A stretch of 64,000 nt of DNA from Ahaetulla prasina (taxonomy: Eukaryota > Chordata > Lepidosauria > Squamata > Colubridae), in contig NC_080543.1 in NCBI RefSeq assembly GCF_028640845.1, positions 97,143,825-97,207,824 of the forward strand, written 5' to 3'. Below, piece by piece: positions 1-10,421 of the stretch. Made by a program: the position numbers and the translations under genes. Numbering within the stretch: the stretch's first letter is position 1; each line of letters begins with the position of its first letter. The notes beneath the pieces were generated by a model. It had not been told where the DNA came from. It saw nothing but the letters and a program-made list of their open reading frames with translations, and searched no databases.

Positions 1-91
1 GAGGGTCACTCCAGTCGGCAGCTGTTGGTAATAAACCTTCCTCAGGCTCACATGCTGTGGAGGAGGGGGAGGGGTCTACTTGCTCCGTTTG

Positions 92-192
92 CCTGGGCAT
101 GGAGCCAGAGCTGGGGGCTGGAGGTATTTCTTCTTCTTCAGCCTGTCTGGGCATGGAGCCAGGGCTGGGGGCTGGAGGTATTTCTTCTTCCG
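92..192. repeat. Two-copy ~54-bp tandem repeat
   Basis: The phrase beginning tgggcatggagccag and running into ggaggtatttcttcttc occurs twice in a row with a period of about 54 bp. The two copies differ at a few positions. No gene is recognised in the first 287 bases; positions 251-287 are the 3'-side piece of the CR1 fragment that resumes at 1017. Confidence 0.7.
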
Positions 193-287
193 TGTTCGGA
201 AGCAGATAAGCAGGCCCCGGCTGAGGTGAGATTGGACGAGACACAACAACCTCCTCTTCATTGTGGCAGCCCCTCAAATGTTGGAAC

Positions 288-1016
288 TGTTCTGACTCAG
301 CCTTCACAAGCAATGAGAAACTGCTAACTCACAAGTTAAACAACCCCCTTTTTTCTTAAAACAGGGCACGAGCAGTCTTTATTCACATTGGATAGACAGA
401 ACCAAAAATAATTAGCCACAAATGAAAGTCTTTTCCCCTTTTGAAACAGTATCTTTTCACATGAGAACTCAAGATAAAATAGTCCTTCAATGATTGAGCC
501 AAGCAGAAACAGTTTCTGTTCACACCAGGTGAGGCAAATGCACTATCTAGTGTGTCCCAGCAGGGAGATTCAACTGGCACTCAAATACAGAACAATTAGT
601 CATGACAAACATGGTTCTACCAAAGGAATCCAACTTGATTGATGTACACGGGAAAACAAATGGTTGTCTGTGACAACAGGCCATTCCCAAACCCCTACTA
701 TTTATTTCCCAGCCAGGGAAGCATCTATGTCTTCTTTTCCCTGAGAGCTGGCTTATTGCTTTCCATTGTTCTCCTCATCCCTCTTCATTATGCATATGCA
801 CATCTGGGATGGGCCCCATCTGTTCCTCCCCCTCATTCAGCTCAGGCCCCAAAGACAGCTGCCTCTCCACCTGGGGATGGGCAGAAGGCTCCAGCTCTGC
901 ATCTGCCTTCCTCATCAGAGCTTTCCAAAGGCTCCAAAGCTGGCCCAGGTCCCCCCTCCCCCTCCCCCACGTCTGACTCTGCTGCTAGCTCTGCAGACAA
1001 CTGATGGGTCACAACA
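288..1016 (-). mobile_element. Probable solo LTR inserted in a CR1 LINE
   Basis: This 729-bp block has inverted ends of TGTT..AACA type (TGTTCTGACTC at the left, GGTCACAACA at the right). It is flanked by an exact 5-bp direct repeat, ggaac, at 283-287 and 1017-1021. The flanks are consecutive parts of one minus-strand CR1 LINE, so the block is an insertion. Read on the minus strand it starts TGTTGTGACCC and carries an AATAAA (complement of 378-383) about 90 bp before its end, as expected of an LTR. No gag, pol or second LTR lies beside it, which fits a solo LTR left by LTR-LTR recombination. I cannot assign it to an endogenous retrovirus or Gypsy family. Open frames inside it look like chance. 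Confidence 0.6.
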
Positions 1017-1335
1017 GGAACATTGCTCTCTAGTCCTTCTTTGCACTAGACTAGACATACCCAATTCCTGCAGCCATTCTTCATATGTTTTAGCCTCCAA
1101 CCTCCTAATCATCTTTGTTGCTCTTCTTTGTACTTTTTCCAGTCTGAACATTTTTTTTTATATTGTGGCAACCAAAACTGGATGCAATATTTCAAGTGCG
1201 GTCTTAGCAAGCCATTATAAAATGATATTAACACTTCACATGATCTTGATTCTATCCCTTTGTTAATACAGCCTAGGACTGCATTGGCTTTTTTGGCAAC
1301 TGCAGCATACTGATGGCTCATATTTAAGTGACTGT
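1017..1335 (-). mobile_element. CR1 LINE fragment (ORF2 C-terminal region)
   Basis: On the minus strand two overlapping frames read like the C-terminal part of CR1 reverse transcriptase (LRPHLKYCIQFW, then LEKVQRRATKMIR), with a frameshift between them. The same stretch occurs in the CR1 at 38.5-38.8 kb. The copy is 5'-truncated at about 1335. Its 3' continuation is at 251-287, beyond the solo LTR. It is decayed and cannot code. Confidence 0.8.
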
Positions 1336-1499
1336 TATAAAAATAAAAAATCTTAAGGGAGACAGAAACTCAGAGCTTCAGCAGATATTTGGTGCCCATT
1401 GAGAAGAACTGGGCCAGCCTATCTACAAGATTAAAGACGTTCAGCTCCAGGGTGATGGGATTAAGACATGACCCTCCAGGACATAATAGGATTATCTAG

Positions 1500-1593
1500 C
1501 AGCACTTGAAGACCAGTCTCATTGGGATGCAGATGCTGCTGGAGGCCTGTGTGGAGATAAAGGTCCTGAAAGTGGAATGGAAGGAAGGCAAAG
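1500..1593 (+). pseudogene. ASMT: ASMT copy 1, truncated exon 2
   Basis: This is the 3' half of ASMT exon 2. It reads in frame as HLKTSLIGMQMLLEACVEIK and on to KEGKG, and aligns with the full exon 2 at 51833-52007. It ends AAAG|GTGATC, a good donor in phase 1, which matches the phase needed by exon 3 at 1963. The 5' half of the exon, equivalent to ASQLGIFDLL downstream, is not found. An in-frame TAG at 1497-1499 sits directly upstream, and sequence from about 1372 to 1497 does not resemble exon 2. Either the exon is broken or a functional exon 2 lies outside the window. Exon 1 is not visible. Confidence 0.65.
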
Positions 1594-1962
1594 GTGATCC
1601 TGTTAGCAGGAGGAAGCAGTTGTTTTAAAAAGAGCATATGGCAACCTTTTTATGGAGTTAGCAGTTTCTGATCATTTTTTCCTCATTTTTCTTTTAATTT
1701 ATTTACTGTAAAGTAGGTACACAAAGTTTTCAGTTTTGCTTATTTATTTATGTTATAAATCTTATGTCCAGAGAACTCAGCCACTTTGTTTCAGGACTGT
1801 CAGGAACTCTTTTTGGAATGCCAAATCAAATTTGAAATATTTCACCAAACTGAAATAAATTGAAATGTTTATGATGAATCTTATGCTTTGCTCATCAAAT
1901 GCATGTGGAATTCAGCAATGGTGTTTTGAAGCAATTGTTTTATAATATGCTTTCATTTTTAG

Positions 1963-2092
1963 ATCTTTATGGAAACACCGAGTTTGCCAATCTCTTTCTG
2001 GCTAAATCAAGGCCAAAGTCTCAGTATTATACCATGAAATTTCTTTCAGAAATCATATATGGATCACTGCAATACTTGCCTGAAGCTGTGAG
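1963..2092 (+). CDS. ASMT: ASMT copy 1, exon 3
   Basis: This 130-bp exon lies between tttttag (acceptor) and AG|GTAAGA (donor), entering in phase 1 and leaving in phase 2. It encodes DLYGNTEFANLFLAKSRPKS and ends LQYLPEAVR, the helical region of ASMT between the N-terminal dimerisation part and the SAM-binding domain. The match to vertebrate ASMT is by family knowledge (NTE, SPKSQY-like and DAVR motifs). The reading frame is intact. The paralogous exon at 58432-58561 has the same length and phase. Confidence 0.85.
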
Positions 2093-2797
2093 GTAAGAAT
2101 GGAGCATCGGTGAAGTAAAACATCTTTTCACCAAGAGCATGTTAGAAACCAGGATTCTTTGTAGGCTTCCTTTCCCACACAAGTAACAATTTGAGTCATC
2201 ACTTGGACGTTGCTGTTTAGTTTTTATAATTATGCACTAAATTATTCTAAAATCATAATTATTCAATACAGTTTGCCTGTTTTCTCAGCTGTCTCTCCAG
2301 AGATAAAAGAAAATCTAATAATTGAAGCTGTGCATTTGTTTAAGCATCATTCTGTGTTGCTTATTAAAGGTAGCATTTCAACAGATGCACTGGTTATGAA
2401 CTGATTACACACACCCATTTCCTTTTATACTTTCCAGTGGTGCATATTACTAATTCACTTAATCAAAATTTAATTCTTGTTCAATGTCTTTGGAAAAGAT
2501 GCCTGTACACATACAGACAAACAAAGCTAACTTGCAAAAAGAGGGGTTAAGGTTTTTAATCTGATTAAAAACTTTAAATTGTGTTAGCATTTTAATTTAG
2601 AAAGACATTTTGATGATTGAAGCAAAACTCAATATCAGAATTCGAAGAGCTTAATATTCAAAGTAAAAAAAAATCCTGGATAAAGGAATTTGTTTGGTTT
2701 TTCTACTATTTAATAATTAAAAACATAGTGACACAAGATGGGTATAAAGGTTTCAATTTAATTCACTCACTCCCCATGTTTCTATTACTGTTTAGAG

Positions 2798-3018
2798 CAG
2801 TGGTTCCCAACCTTTTTTTTGGCCATGCCCCATCTAAGCATCTCTAAAATCCTGATGTCTCCTGTGACATATAATTCTTACTATTCAAAAAGTGAACTCC
2901 TACTCATGGGGAGGAAGCCTAAAAGGCCATTAACTTGGTTTAAACAAGGTTCCAATTGCCCCCATTAAAATTCAAATTATCCCTTTGTGGGGCGTGGGCC
3001 CCATGTTGGGAACCACTG
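2798..3018. mobile_element. hAT-type MITE (CAGTGGTTCCCAACC ends)
   Basis: This 221-bp element has terminal inverted repeats CAGTGGTTCCCAACC and GTTGGGAACCACTG. It is flanked by a perfect 8-bp target duplication, gtttagag, at 2790-2797 and 3019-3026. The 8-bp duplication and CAG..CTG ends are diagnostic of hAT transposons, and the element is too small for a transposase. It lies in intron 3 of ASMT copy 1. The matching intron position in copy B (about 59250) is empty. Confidence 0.9.
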
Positions 3019-3187
3019 GTTTAGAGCCTACAATATTTTTAGAGTAACTTTTACAAGTAATACAATTCACTAGTTGAATGTAAGCACTATTTGATGCTGG
3101 GGATGAAGAAGAATATAATCACTAATGGTATTTTTGTTGATTTCATTTTTTTTTTTTGAAAAAACAAACAAAAAAAATCTGCTTCAG

Positions 3188-3256
3188 GGATGGGAAACCT
3201 CAGATTCTATCAATATATGGCATTTCTTCAAATGAGTTATATGGAGCACTGTACAG
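3188..3256 (+). CDS. ASMT: ASMT copy 1, exon 4
   Basis: This 69-bp exon follows gcttcag and ends CTGTACAG|GTAAAA. Entered in phase 2 from exon 3 it reads (R)DGKPQILSIYGISSNELY and ends GALYR, matching the EGRNQY..FG..YR segment of vertebrate ASMT. Only this frame gives the family motif; the frame giving MGNLRFYQYMAF is spurious. The exon leaves in phase 2. The next exon recognised, at 8139, needs phase 1, so an intervening exon is required but was not found. Confidence 0.8.
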
Positions 3257-3550
3257 GTAAAAGCAGTTTTTTATAACTTTGTTTTGCAAAGATTGGGCAG
3301 TAAATAGCTCTTTGGCTTTTATTATATCGCACTTTTGAGAATCTGCAAATATTTTCAGTTTTTTAGTTAGACAGAAACACTAGATAAGCAACACTAGCCA
3401 CCAACAGTGATTTGGCCAATCTGCCACAAACCGAAGCAAAGCCCAGTTTTTTTCTAACGATACTTACACTATTCCATCCAATGTATAATCACAAATTTGG
3501 AGACTAGATTGTAAACCAGTCCATCAGTCAATTTATCACCATTTTATGGA

Positions 3551-3771
3551 AATAGTAATAGCACTTAGAGTAATATACCCCTCCATAGTGTTTTACAGCA
3601 CTCTGAATGGTTTACCATGTCAGCATATTGACCCCAACAGTGTAGGTCTCATTTTACTGATCATGGAAGCATGGTAGGCTGTGTCAGCCTTGAATCCCAT
3701 CAGGATGAAATTCCAGAATGTGGGCAGAGTTAGCCTACAATGCTGCATTCTAACCACTGCACCACCCAGAG
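3551..3771 (-). mobile_element. Sauria-type tRNA SINE, degraded
   Basis: Read on the minus strand this runs from a tRNA-like head (gtggtgcagtggttagaatgc) to a tail ending gtgctattactattt. It matches the layout of the better-preserved copies at 45887-46118 and 60754-60965. The tail resembles the Bov-B-like end of Sauria SINEs. It lies antisense in intron 4 of ASMT copy 1. Confidence 0.7.
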
Positions 3772-4489
3772 TATTCTTGTGAAAAAATGGATGATTTGCA
3801 AGGAGTAGAAGGCATGGAGAGATGTGCTGAATAATGTTGATGCAATCTTGGCATGGTCTTTTTTCTCATTATTTTCTACTTCCCAACTTATCTGTTCATT
3901 ATTTCTTTGGTTTTGCATAACATTTCAAATCCTGAAAGGAATAGTATGAAAAATAGCTATATTTGAATCTTAATGAAGTATGAATAAGATATTTATTGCC
4001 CATGTCCTTTCTGTTTTATGATGGTTTTTTTTCTTCTTCTAGTCTTCAATCTCTCTTTTTCAGGACTATTCTTACAACCTGTCTCACTGACTAAGAATTA
4101 ATTTTCAAAAGACAGAACTGGAATCTATAGCTAGAACTGGATCAACCACCTCTCAATTGCTAGAAACTGCAGGGTAGTCCATTATAGGAACAAAGATACT
4201 TTCATTAATTACCCAGAGATTCTCCCAAATTTTTATCATGTATTTTGTCATGTCACATATGGAGTCACTGGTTGCAATTGCATTGTATTTGCATAGTACC
4301 AGAAATTGTTGGGATGAGCAGCCTATGGCGACTTCAAGAGGACTGAGACTGGGTCCAGTGGAGCAAGGGAGCACCCCATGTGCCTAACATGCAGACAATT
4401 TTGTCTCCCAAAAGGTGGAAAAGGGAACTAGGGGATCAGCCATATTGGACTGAATTCTCACTAGCAGAGATGAAATGATAGAAAGCATT
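3772..4489. other. Intron 4 of ASMT copy 1, no feature seen
   Basis: Positions 3893-3990 are homologous to 60366-60460, the intron after exon 4 of copy B, which supports paralogy of the two loci. I looked here for ASMT exon 5 (about 38 codons ending in a glycine-rich SAM motif) and did not find it. Confidence 0.5.
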
Positions 4490-6200
4490 GAAGTTATAGG
4501 AAACTTGGGGGAGGGGGGAGGAAATGATCATGCAATATTGGAATTCAAAATTATGCAAGCATGAGCAATAGAAAAAAAATCAAACCAGAGTCTTGGACTT
4601 CAAGAGAGCCGATTCCAATAAATTTAGAGAGAGCTTGAAGAGGATTCCATAGACCTGAATCCTCAAGGGGAAAACAACCCAAGAAGCTTAGGAAACTTTG
4701 AAAGCATAATTCCAATGAAAAAGAAAAATAAGAGATCTTCAAAGAAACCAGCATGGCTGGACAAAGAACTCTCTGATAAACTGAAATAGAAAAAGGACAA
4801 GTATAAAAAGTGGAGCACACAACTAAAGCAGAATATCATCAAATAGCCCAAATCTGCAAAGATGAAGTGAGGAAAGCTAAGGCTCAAAATGAACTAAGGC
4901 TTGCATCAAAAGTCAATAATAACAAAAAAAAAGCTTCTTTCAACATGTAAAAAACAAGAAAAAAAATCAAGGAAACGATTGGGAGAAAATGGCAAGAAGG
5001 TGACAAGAAGCAGGGAGAGACCAGAACTGTTTAATTCATTTTTTGCATATGTCCTTACCCAAAAGGGGAAAAAAACCCCAGTCTAATTTATGAAAACTGC
5101 AGATTAGGAATGCAAGTCAAAATAAGTAAGAAAATGACAAGAAAGTTCAAATCACCAGGACCAGATAGATTACATTTCAAGGTTCTGAAGGAATTGGCAG
5201 ATGTGATCTCAGAACCACTAAACTATATCTTTCAAAGATCCTGGAGCACCAGGGATCTATCAGATGACTGAAAAGAGCTGATGTAGTTCCTATGTCCAAA
5301 AAAAGGGGGGAAATGGATCCAGGAAACTACAATACTATCAGCCTGACATCAATACCTGGGAAGGTTTTAGAAAAGATAATTTATCAACAAATGTGCAAAC
5401 ACCTAGAGGCAAATAAACCAGAAGCCAAAATGGGTTTATCAAAAACAGATCATGCCAATGGAATCTTATTGAATTCTTCGACAACGTGATAAAATTAGTG
5501 GTCCAGCAAAATGCTGTGGATATAATTTACTTGGACTTCAGTAAGGCATTTGTCAAAGTAGACCACAACCTACTACTTGATAAGATAGAAAAATGTGGGT
5601 TAGATAACATCACCACCAGATAGATCTATAACTGGCTGCCCAACCACCCTCAATGTGTAGTCCTTAATGGAACTGCATCTACATGGAGTGAAGTATGCAG
5701 TGGGATATCCCAAGGCTCTGTCTTAGGCCCAGCACTCGTCAATAAAAATAAAAAAATAAAATAAAAAATAAAAATAAAAAAATAAAAATAAAAAAAAATA
5801 AAAAAAGACTATTGCTTAACATAGTGTAAGCCGCCCTGAGTCTTCGGAGAAGGGCGGGGTATAAATGTAAATTAAAAAAAATATATCTTAATCAATTATT
5901 TAGAAGAAGGGATAGAAGTAAAACTATCAAATTTGCAGATGACACCAAACTGGCAGGAATAGCCAACTATCCAAAAGATAGCCTCAAGATACAGAATGAT
6001 CTTGACAGACTTGAACCCCGGGCCCTAGCTAACAAAATGAAATTCAATGGTGAGAAGAGAAAGGTTCTACATTTAGGCAAGAAAATCAACTGCACAGGTG
6101 TAGAATAAGTGATATCTGGCTCAATAGTAGTAACTACTATATATTATATAGTAAAACTATTATAGTAAAAGTCCCTTCCAACTCTGTTATTCTGTTACTT
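4490..6200 (+). mobile_element. CR1 LINE fragment, decayed, with internal insertion
   Basis: Consecutive broken frames match CR1 ORF2. They include a KKKLLSTCKKQEKK linker, then FKSPGPD and LKELADVISEPLNYIFQRSW, then GNYNTISLTSIPGKVLEKII, and after 5890 the catalytic-loop equivalent FADDTKLAG. Stops and frameshifts are frequent. An A-rich tract and a short LINE/SINE 3' end (5741-5890) interrupt the copy. It ends near 6200 in the CR1-type 3' sequence cttccaactctgttattctg. It sits in the region where ASMT exon 5 would be expected. Confidence 0.85.
5741..5890 (+). repeat. A-rich (aaaaat)n tract plus short retroelement 3' end
   Basis: An irregular (aaaaataaaa)n tract at 5741-5805 is followed by a hairpin-forming end (gccgccctgagtcttcggag..gggcgg) at 5829-5868. 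The same end occurs in reverse at about 26757-26805 and resembles the 3' ends of the L2-like LINEs here. It interrupts the CR1 copy. Confidence 0.6.
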
Positions 6201-6262
6201 CTGTTATGTTTCTCAAATGCCAGTCCACAAGAAAGTTGGACTATTTTTGAGATTTTTCAGTT

Positions 6263-6500
6263 GAGCTGACCAACCTGGATGCATTCATGCAAGTACTGCA
6301 AGAGCAGTTTGAAGACCCCATGGCAACTCAATGTGAAGTAGCCAACATCCGTACCCCAAAGTATGGAAAGGAGCCAGCGACAGAATACATCTAAGACTTC
6401 CACAGCCTAGCTAGCCACCTGAGAGCCTGGCCGAAGTGGATGCTGGTTTGCCAATTTTGGGAAGGACTGAACAAAGAGTTATACACAACCTCCTCAAGGA
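6263..6500 (+). pseudogene. Retrotransposon gag relic (Ty3/Gypsy-like)
   Basis: One frame reads LDAFMQVLQEQFEDPMATQ, then YGKEPATEYI, a stop, then DFHSLASHLRAWP and FWEGLNKELYT. The order (FE.P, ..EYI.., ..LA..L.W, F..GL..EL) is that of capsid-type gag proteins in Gypsy-class retroelements. It is short, contains an internal stop and has no visible LTR. It could not be joined to the other Gypsy copies in the window, whose gag is different. Confidence 0.5.
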
Positions 6501-6529
6501 TAAAACCATCCCAAAGATAAAACACCCAG

Positions 6530-7135
6530 GTACAAACTGAGCAATGTAGTATATGCAGTACAATGCAGTGAGACATGTACATTGAGGAAACAAAACAACC
6601 ACTTCATAAACGCATGGCACAACATAGGAAAATATACCTACCAAGACAAGATTCAGCAGTCCAAACAGCCGTGTCTCAGCAGGGATATGACATAATCTAT
6701 CTCCAGTCTATCATACAGTCCTTTCAGCAGTTCCAAGAAGGCTCTACACCCATTTGCACCACTCAGGTAACCCTGAAGACACAGATAAACCTCCAAGTGG
6801 CCTCAATGACTCTCTAAAACAGGGGTGTCAAACTCATGGCATCATGGTGGCAATAATTGACATATTGTAACTTTTTTCCCCTTCGCTAAATTGGGCGTGG
6901 ACAACGCATGATGAATCCGGCTCGTGGGCCGTGAGTTTGACAGACCTGCTATAAAAGAATGCAAATGATCAGCTGTCTGCAAGGAATATAAATCCTTCCA
7001 TTCTCCACCCTCCAGTCAGAGCTGAAGAAACTTCTTGGATAAGAAGTAAAATGTCTTCAAAAAAAAACAAGAAGTCCAGTTGTCTCTTGAAAAAAAGTAC
7101 CTTTGACAATTCACACCAAAGTTTTGGCAGGAAGT
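6530..7135 (+). mobile_element. GIY-YIG endonuclease relic, Penelope-like
   Basis: Around 6575-6690 the frame reads YIEETKQPLHKRMAQHRK followed by QDSAVQ, the typical GIY-YIG-like C-terminal domain (YIGETKQPL..R..QH) of Penelope-like and related retroelements. From 6957 to 7135 there follows the usual 3' part (ctgaagaaacttcttggat). The preceding frame (VVYAVQCSE) is offset by a frameshift. A hAT MITE at 6820-6948 splits the copy. It is decayed. Assignment to Penelope rather than another GIY-YIG element is from memory of the motif. Confidence 0.5.
6820..6948. mobile_element. hAT-type MITE (CAGGGGTGTCAAACTC ends)
   Basis: This 129-bp element has ends CAGGGGTGTCAAACTC and GTGAGTTTGACAGACCTG. 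It is flanked by 8-bp near-identical repeats ctctaaaa (6812-6819) and ctataaaa (6949-6956). This is a common vertebrate hAT MITE type without coding capacity. Confidence 0.85.
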
Positions 7136-7436
7136 CTTCAGTTTAATAGGCTCATCCCAGGGACTTAGAATGTACGAACTCAGTCCTGGAATAATACCCG
7201 TGATGTTATGTGAATTACCAACAGACCAATTGGATGGGGTTTCTGCCATTCGCAGAAGTGACCTACAATAACTCAGTGCATTGTAGCGTTAGATTTACCC
7301 CTAGGTAAATCCACTAGGATAGAGTTCATGCCTATGCCAGAACTCTCTCAAAAGAGGCCAATGGGGTGATTGGCAGGTGCTATTTAGTTTTGATAAAGCA
7401 AAGCAATCAAGGAAAAATTGATACAAAGAATCACTG

Positions 7437-7840
7437 TATCAACCTTCCCATTTGTCACATTCAACAAAAGAAATTGCCAGCTCTTTAGATTAACCAAGAG
7501 TGTAGTTTTATTGAAAAATCCATCTAGGCACAGCAGAAGCAAAATCAGTTCTAAGATTTTTCCTGCAAAAACCCACATAGGTAACTCCCTTTTTCCCCTC
7601 TGGGCCACCCACAGTTCACCAATTGAGTTCAGTTCTTTTGCTTTGGAAAAACTGTCTGCTTTGGTCAAAAACGTTCTTCATTCCTTGGGCTTGTTGCATA
7701 ACCCCGGCAACAGACGGTTCACTTGCATTCCACAGCCTCCCTCTACCCTTAAGAATTTGCCACCCTTCCACTGTCACTGTTTGGCAAAGCTGCAAGAAAG
7801 CAGGTACAGGCAACTGTGCAGAGCTGAGTCAAGTTTGACA
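7437..7840 (-). mobile_element. Possible solo LTR
   Basis: The block is bounded by an exact 5-bp repeat, cactg, at 7432-7436 and 7841-7845. On the minus strand it begins TGTCAAACTTG, contains AATAAA (complement of 7507-7512) and ends GGTTGATA, a mutated CA end. There is no coding sequence. The atypical end keeps confidence moderate. A different boundary (TGTCAC at 7453) gives better termini but no target duplication. Confidence 0.4.
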
Positions 7841-8138
7841 CACTGGATGGGAGTCGATTGGGAAATAATATCCAGTAGGATAGATGTTAAAATAAATTAA
7901 TGAATTTCTGAGCATAGTAAAAGGACAGTAATAAAAATATAACCTTGAAATGAATCACATGATATATTTTAATGAACATATTTGTTTAAATCACAATATT
8001 ATATGACTGCTTAGTCCAGTAAAACAATGAGGTAAGTTTAAAAAGACATGATAAATATTCTAGTAAACTATTTAAAATGTTGACATGCAGGATATTTTTT
8101 CTTACATAGTTTCTTTCTTTTTTTGTTCTTTTTTCAAG

Positions 8139-8279
8139 GAAGTAGCGGTGGCTTAGCTAAGGAATTTATTTCAAAGTATTCAAATTGTACTGTGACACTT
8201 TTTGATCTTCCTGAAGTTATGGAAATATCTAAAAAATATAATGCATTTTCAGATGGATCCCAAATCACTTTCCATGAAG
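8139..8279 (+). CDS. ASMT: ASMT copy 1, exon 6 (SAM-binding domain)
   Basis: This 141-bp exon follows ttttcaag and ends CATGAAG|GTAATA, entering and leaving in phase 1. It encodes (G)SSGGLAKEFISKY, then NCTVTLFDLPEVMEIS and QITFHEG. The glycine-rich start is motif I of class I SAM methyltransferases, and TLFDLPEV is the strand carrying the acidic residue that binds the SAM ribose. The reading frame is intact. The first part of motif I (DLG) belongs to exon 5, which I could not find. Joining exon 4 directly to this exon would give a frameshift and an immediate stop. Confidence 0.9.
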
Positions 8280-8864
8280 GTAATATTTGTTTGGCCGTTT
8301 ATGCAAAATGAAAATGAATATATATCATCATAGGCTTTGCAGCATAATTTTCTGTGGGTAGAGAAGTAAATGTATAACATCGACAGTAGTATTTCCATTT
8401 AGTTGCTTACAGAAGTATGCTTTTATAGCCTATTTTAAATCTTTGCCATCTGGTGTTAAAAAAGCCCATGCTTTTTGTTTTATAATATTAATGGATGCTG
8501 CTAAGCTCTTTCTTACCCATAAAGCTCATTACATTACCAGTCAGTGAAATGATTAAGATCTTTCTTTAGACTGGGAAAAGTCTAGCTTAAGAAGTGTACA
8601 GTGATTCAGTTTTAACTTATTTTTGAAAAAGCTTCTGAGAAATATTTTGAGTTTTCAAATAAAATATTAATGAATGGGAAGGCAGAAATTCATATTACCA
8701 ATGAAGGTAATATTTGTTTAGAAACAATATCTCTGGCATTTCAAAAAACACTTCTGAAAGAAGCTAGTAGCATTTTCGAGCCAAATCTTCAAAGGGGAGA
8801 ATAAATTCTGTTTCCAAGGTGATAATAGATTCCTACCTTATTAAAGGATTTATTCTTTTTGCAG
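8280..8864. other. Intron 6 of ASMT copy 1
   Basis: This 585-bp AT-rich intron has canonical gt/ag ends. No repeat or other gene is recognised. Confidence 0.6.
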
Positions 8865-8987
8865 GGGATTTTTTTAAAGATCCAATTCCTGAAGCAGATC
8901 TTTACCTCTTATCAAGAGTCTTGATTAACTGGAATGATGAAAAGTGTATCCAGCTACTTACCAAAGTATTTACAGCCTGTAAGCCAG
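8865..8987 (+). CDS. ASMT: ASMT copy 1, exon 7 (catalytic segment, key residues changed)
   Basis: This 123-bp exon lies between tttgcag and AAGCCAG|GTAGGC. It encodes GDFFKDPIPEADLYLLSRV then LINWNDEKCIQLL and TACKPG, the most conserved part of ASMT and related plant and animal O-methyltransferases. In characterised ASMT the segment after RVL is HDW, where His (255 in the human enzyme) is the catalytic base and Asp is its neighbour. Here it is INW, so both polar residues are lost. The frame and splice sites are intact, so expression is conceivable, but classical N-acetylserotonin methylation seems unlikely. Confidence 0.9.
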
Positions 8988-9527
8988 GTAGGCATATTCA
9001 CATTGCTAGAAAGAGAAAAACTGCCATTGTGAATGGGAAGTCAAGCAAGCCAATCAGGGCCCACCATGGCTTTTTTATATATTTGCAACAACCTTTGACA
9101 CTATACAGATAGTGCTTGACTTATGACTTTAAATGGGCTCAGAATTTTGATTGTAGGTCATTGCAGTCATTAAGAGAGTGACCACATGACCGCTTCACTT
9201 TGCTCACTAACCACACTCCTTACTCTTCCAGTTGGACTTGTTAAGCAGTTGTATGAATCAGTAAATAGGCAGAATGAAAACCGGATGCCAAAAGAGGAGA
9301 GGCAGTTCCTCCCCATACATGGAAGGGAATCTTTGCACTGGGATGCAGAAAAGAAGCCTGAAAGATCTGATATATGATGGAATGTAGTAGGGCACTACAT
9401 TCCACTTCCTAGGAAGGAGTAGGAATATTCCATAAGAGTAGGCATTCTGAGCAGCAAGGGTGCATATTCCAGAAGAGTAAAAGACAACTCAATTCAGTAG
9501 TTCCCAGAATGCATGGTTCATGTAGGT

Positions 9528-9620
9528 AGAATAGAATAGAATAGAATTTTTTATTGGTCAAGTGTGATTGGACACACAAGGAATTTGTCTTAGTGCATAT
9601 GCTCTCAGTGTACATAAACA
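9528..9620 (-). mobile_element. Snake1/L3-type LINE 3' tail with (AATAG)n
   Basis: On the minus strand it reads ..gcatatgcactaagac..ttccttgtgtgtccaatcac and ends in a short (ATTCT)n run, antisense to the better tails at 12300-12425 and 47710-47814. It is a strongly 5'-truncated copy. Confidence 0.8.
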
Positions 9621-10421
9621 GTGTAGTGTCCTGCTTTAGCTTGGCAAGATTCTGTGTATACATATAGAACAATAAACAGATCAGTTTGGAAGAATCATTA
9701 TGTGTGTTTTATTGTTTTTGGAGCCTTGCAGATCTTTGTTGGGAACTTCTGTGCTAGGACAGAGAAAGGGAACTCAGATCTTTGGGATCCAAGTTTCTTT
9801 TCTACAACCGACTGCAAAGGATTATTTCTTCTCTATCTTGTATGGCATCTTTTGCACTGGCCTAGAGAAACTCTTTAGGATCTGAGCTTCTTTTTTTGGC
9901 CCAACAATAGGAGTTCCCCTCTGCTCTGTGTACAGGAGAGAACTACTGTGGTTGGCCAGAGAAAGAGAACTTTTGGCCTTCAGGCCCTGATTCCTTTCTC
10001 CACCCATACTGGAGATCCCCTCTGCTCCATGTGGTAGCCTTTCTATCCTTCAAAAACATCAGTTTGCTAGCTGTTTGGCTTTTCCTCATATTGGCCTAGC
10101 TCATCTGTCAGCAGCTGCACAAAAAGATAAATGTAGTAGACCAGGGCTAGTGCAGCAGGGAGAAAGCCTGGGACTTCTGCGTGGTTGGGGCTACATGGGC
10201 ATGGACCAGACTCTAAGACCATGGCAATTTTGTGTGTGCTGGAAGGCTAGTTGGGCAACTGATCTGTGAGGAAGAGATTGGTGAGTGGGATATAGTAGTA
10301 GCACCTGAGGTGTAAGTACTGGTGTGTGCTACCAAGTAGCAAAATTTTAATCATATGACTGTGGGGATAATGCAAAGCCATAACTTTGCCCAGAGTTGCC
10401 TCTAGATCATATGGGTGGCAC

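Noticed and set aside
3190..3260. Alternative frame of exon 4 reading MGNLRFYQYMAFLQMSYMEH
   Set aside because: The phase set by exon 3 and the match to the paralog at 60269-60325 support the frame DGKPQILSIYGISSNELY instead.
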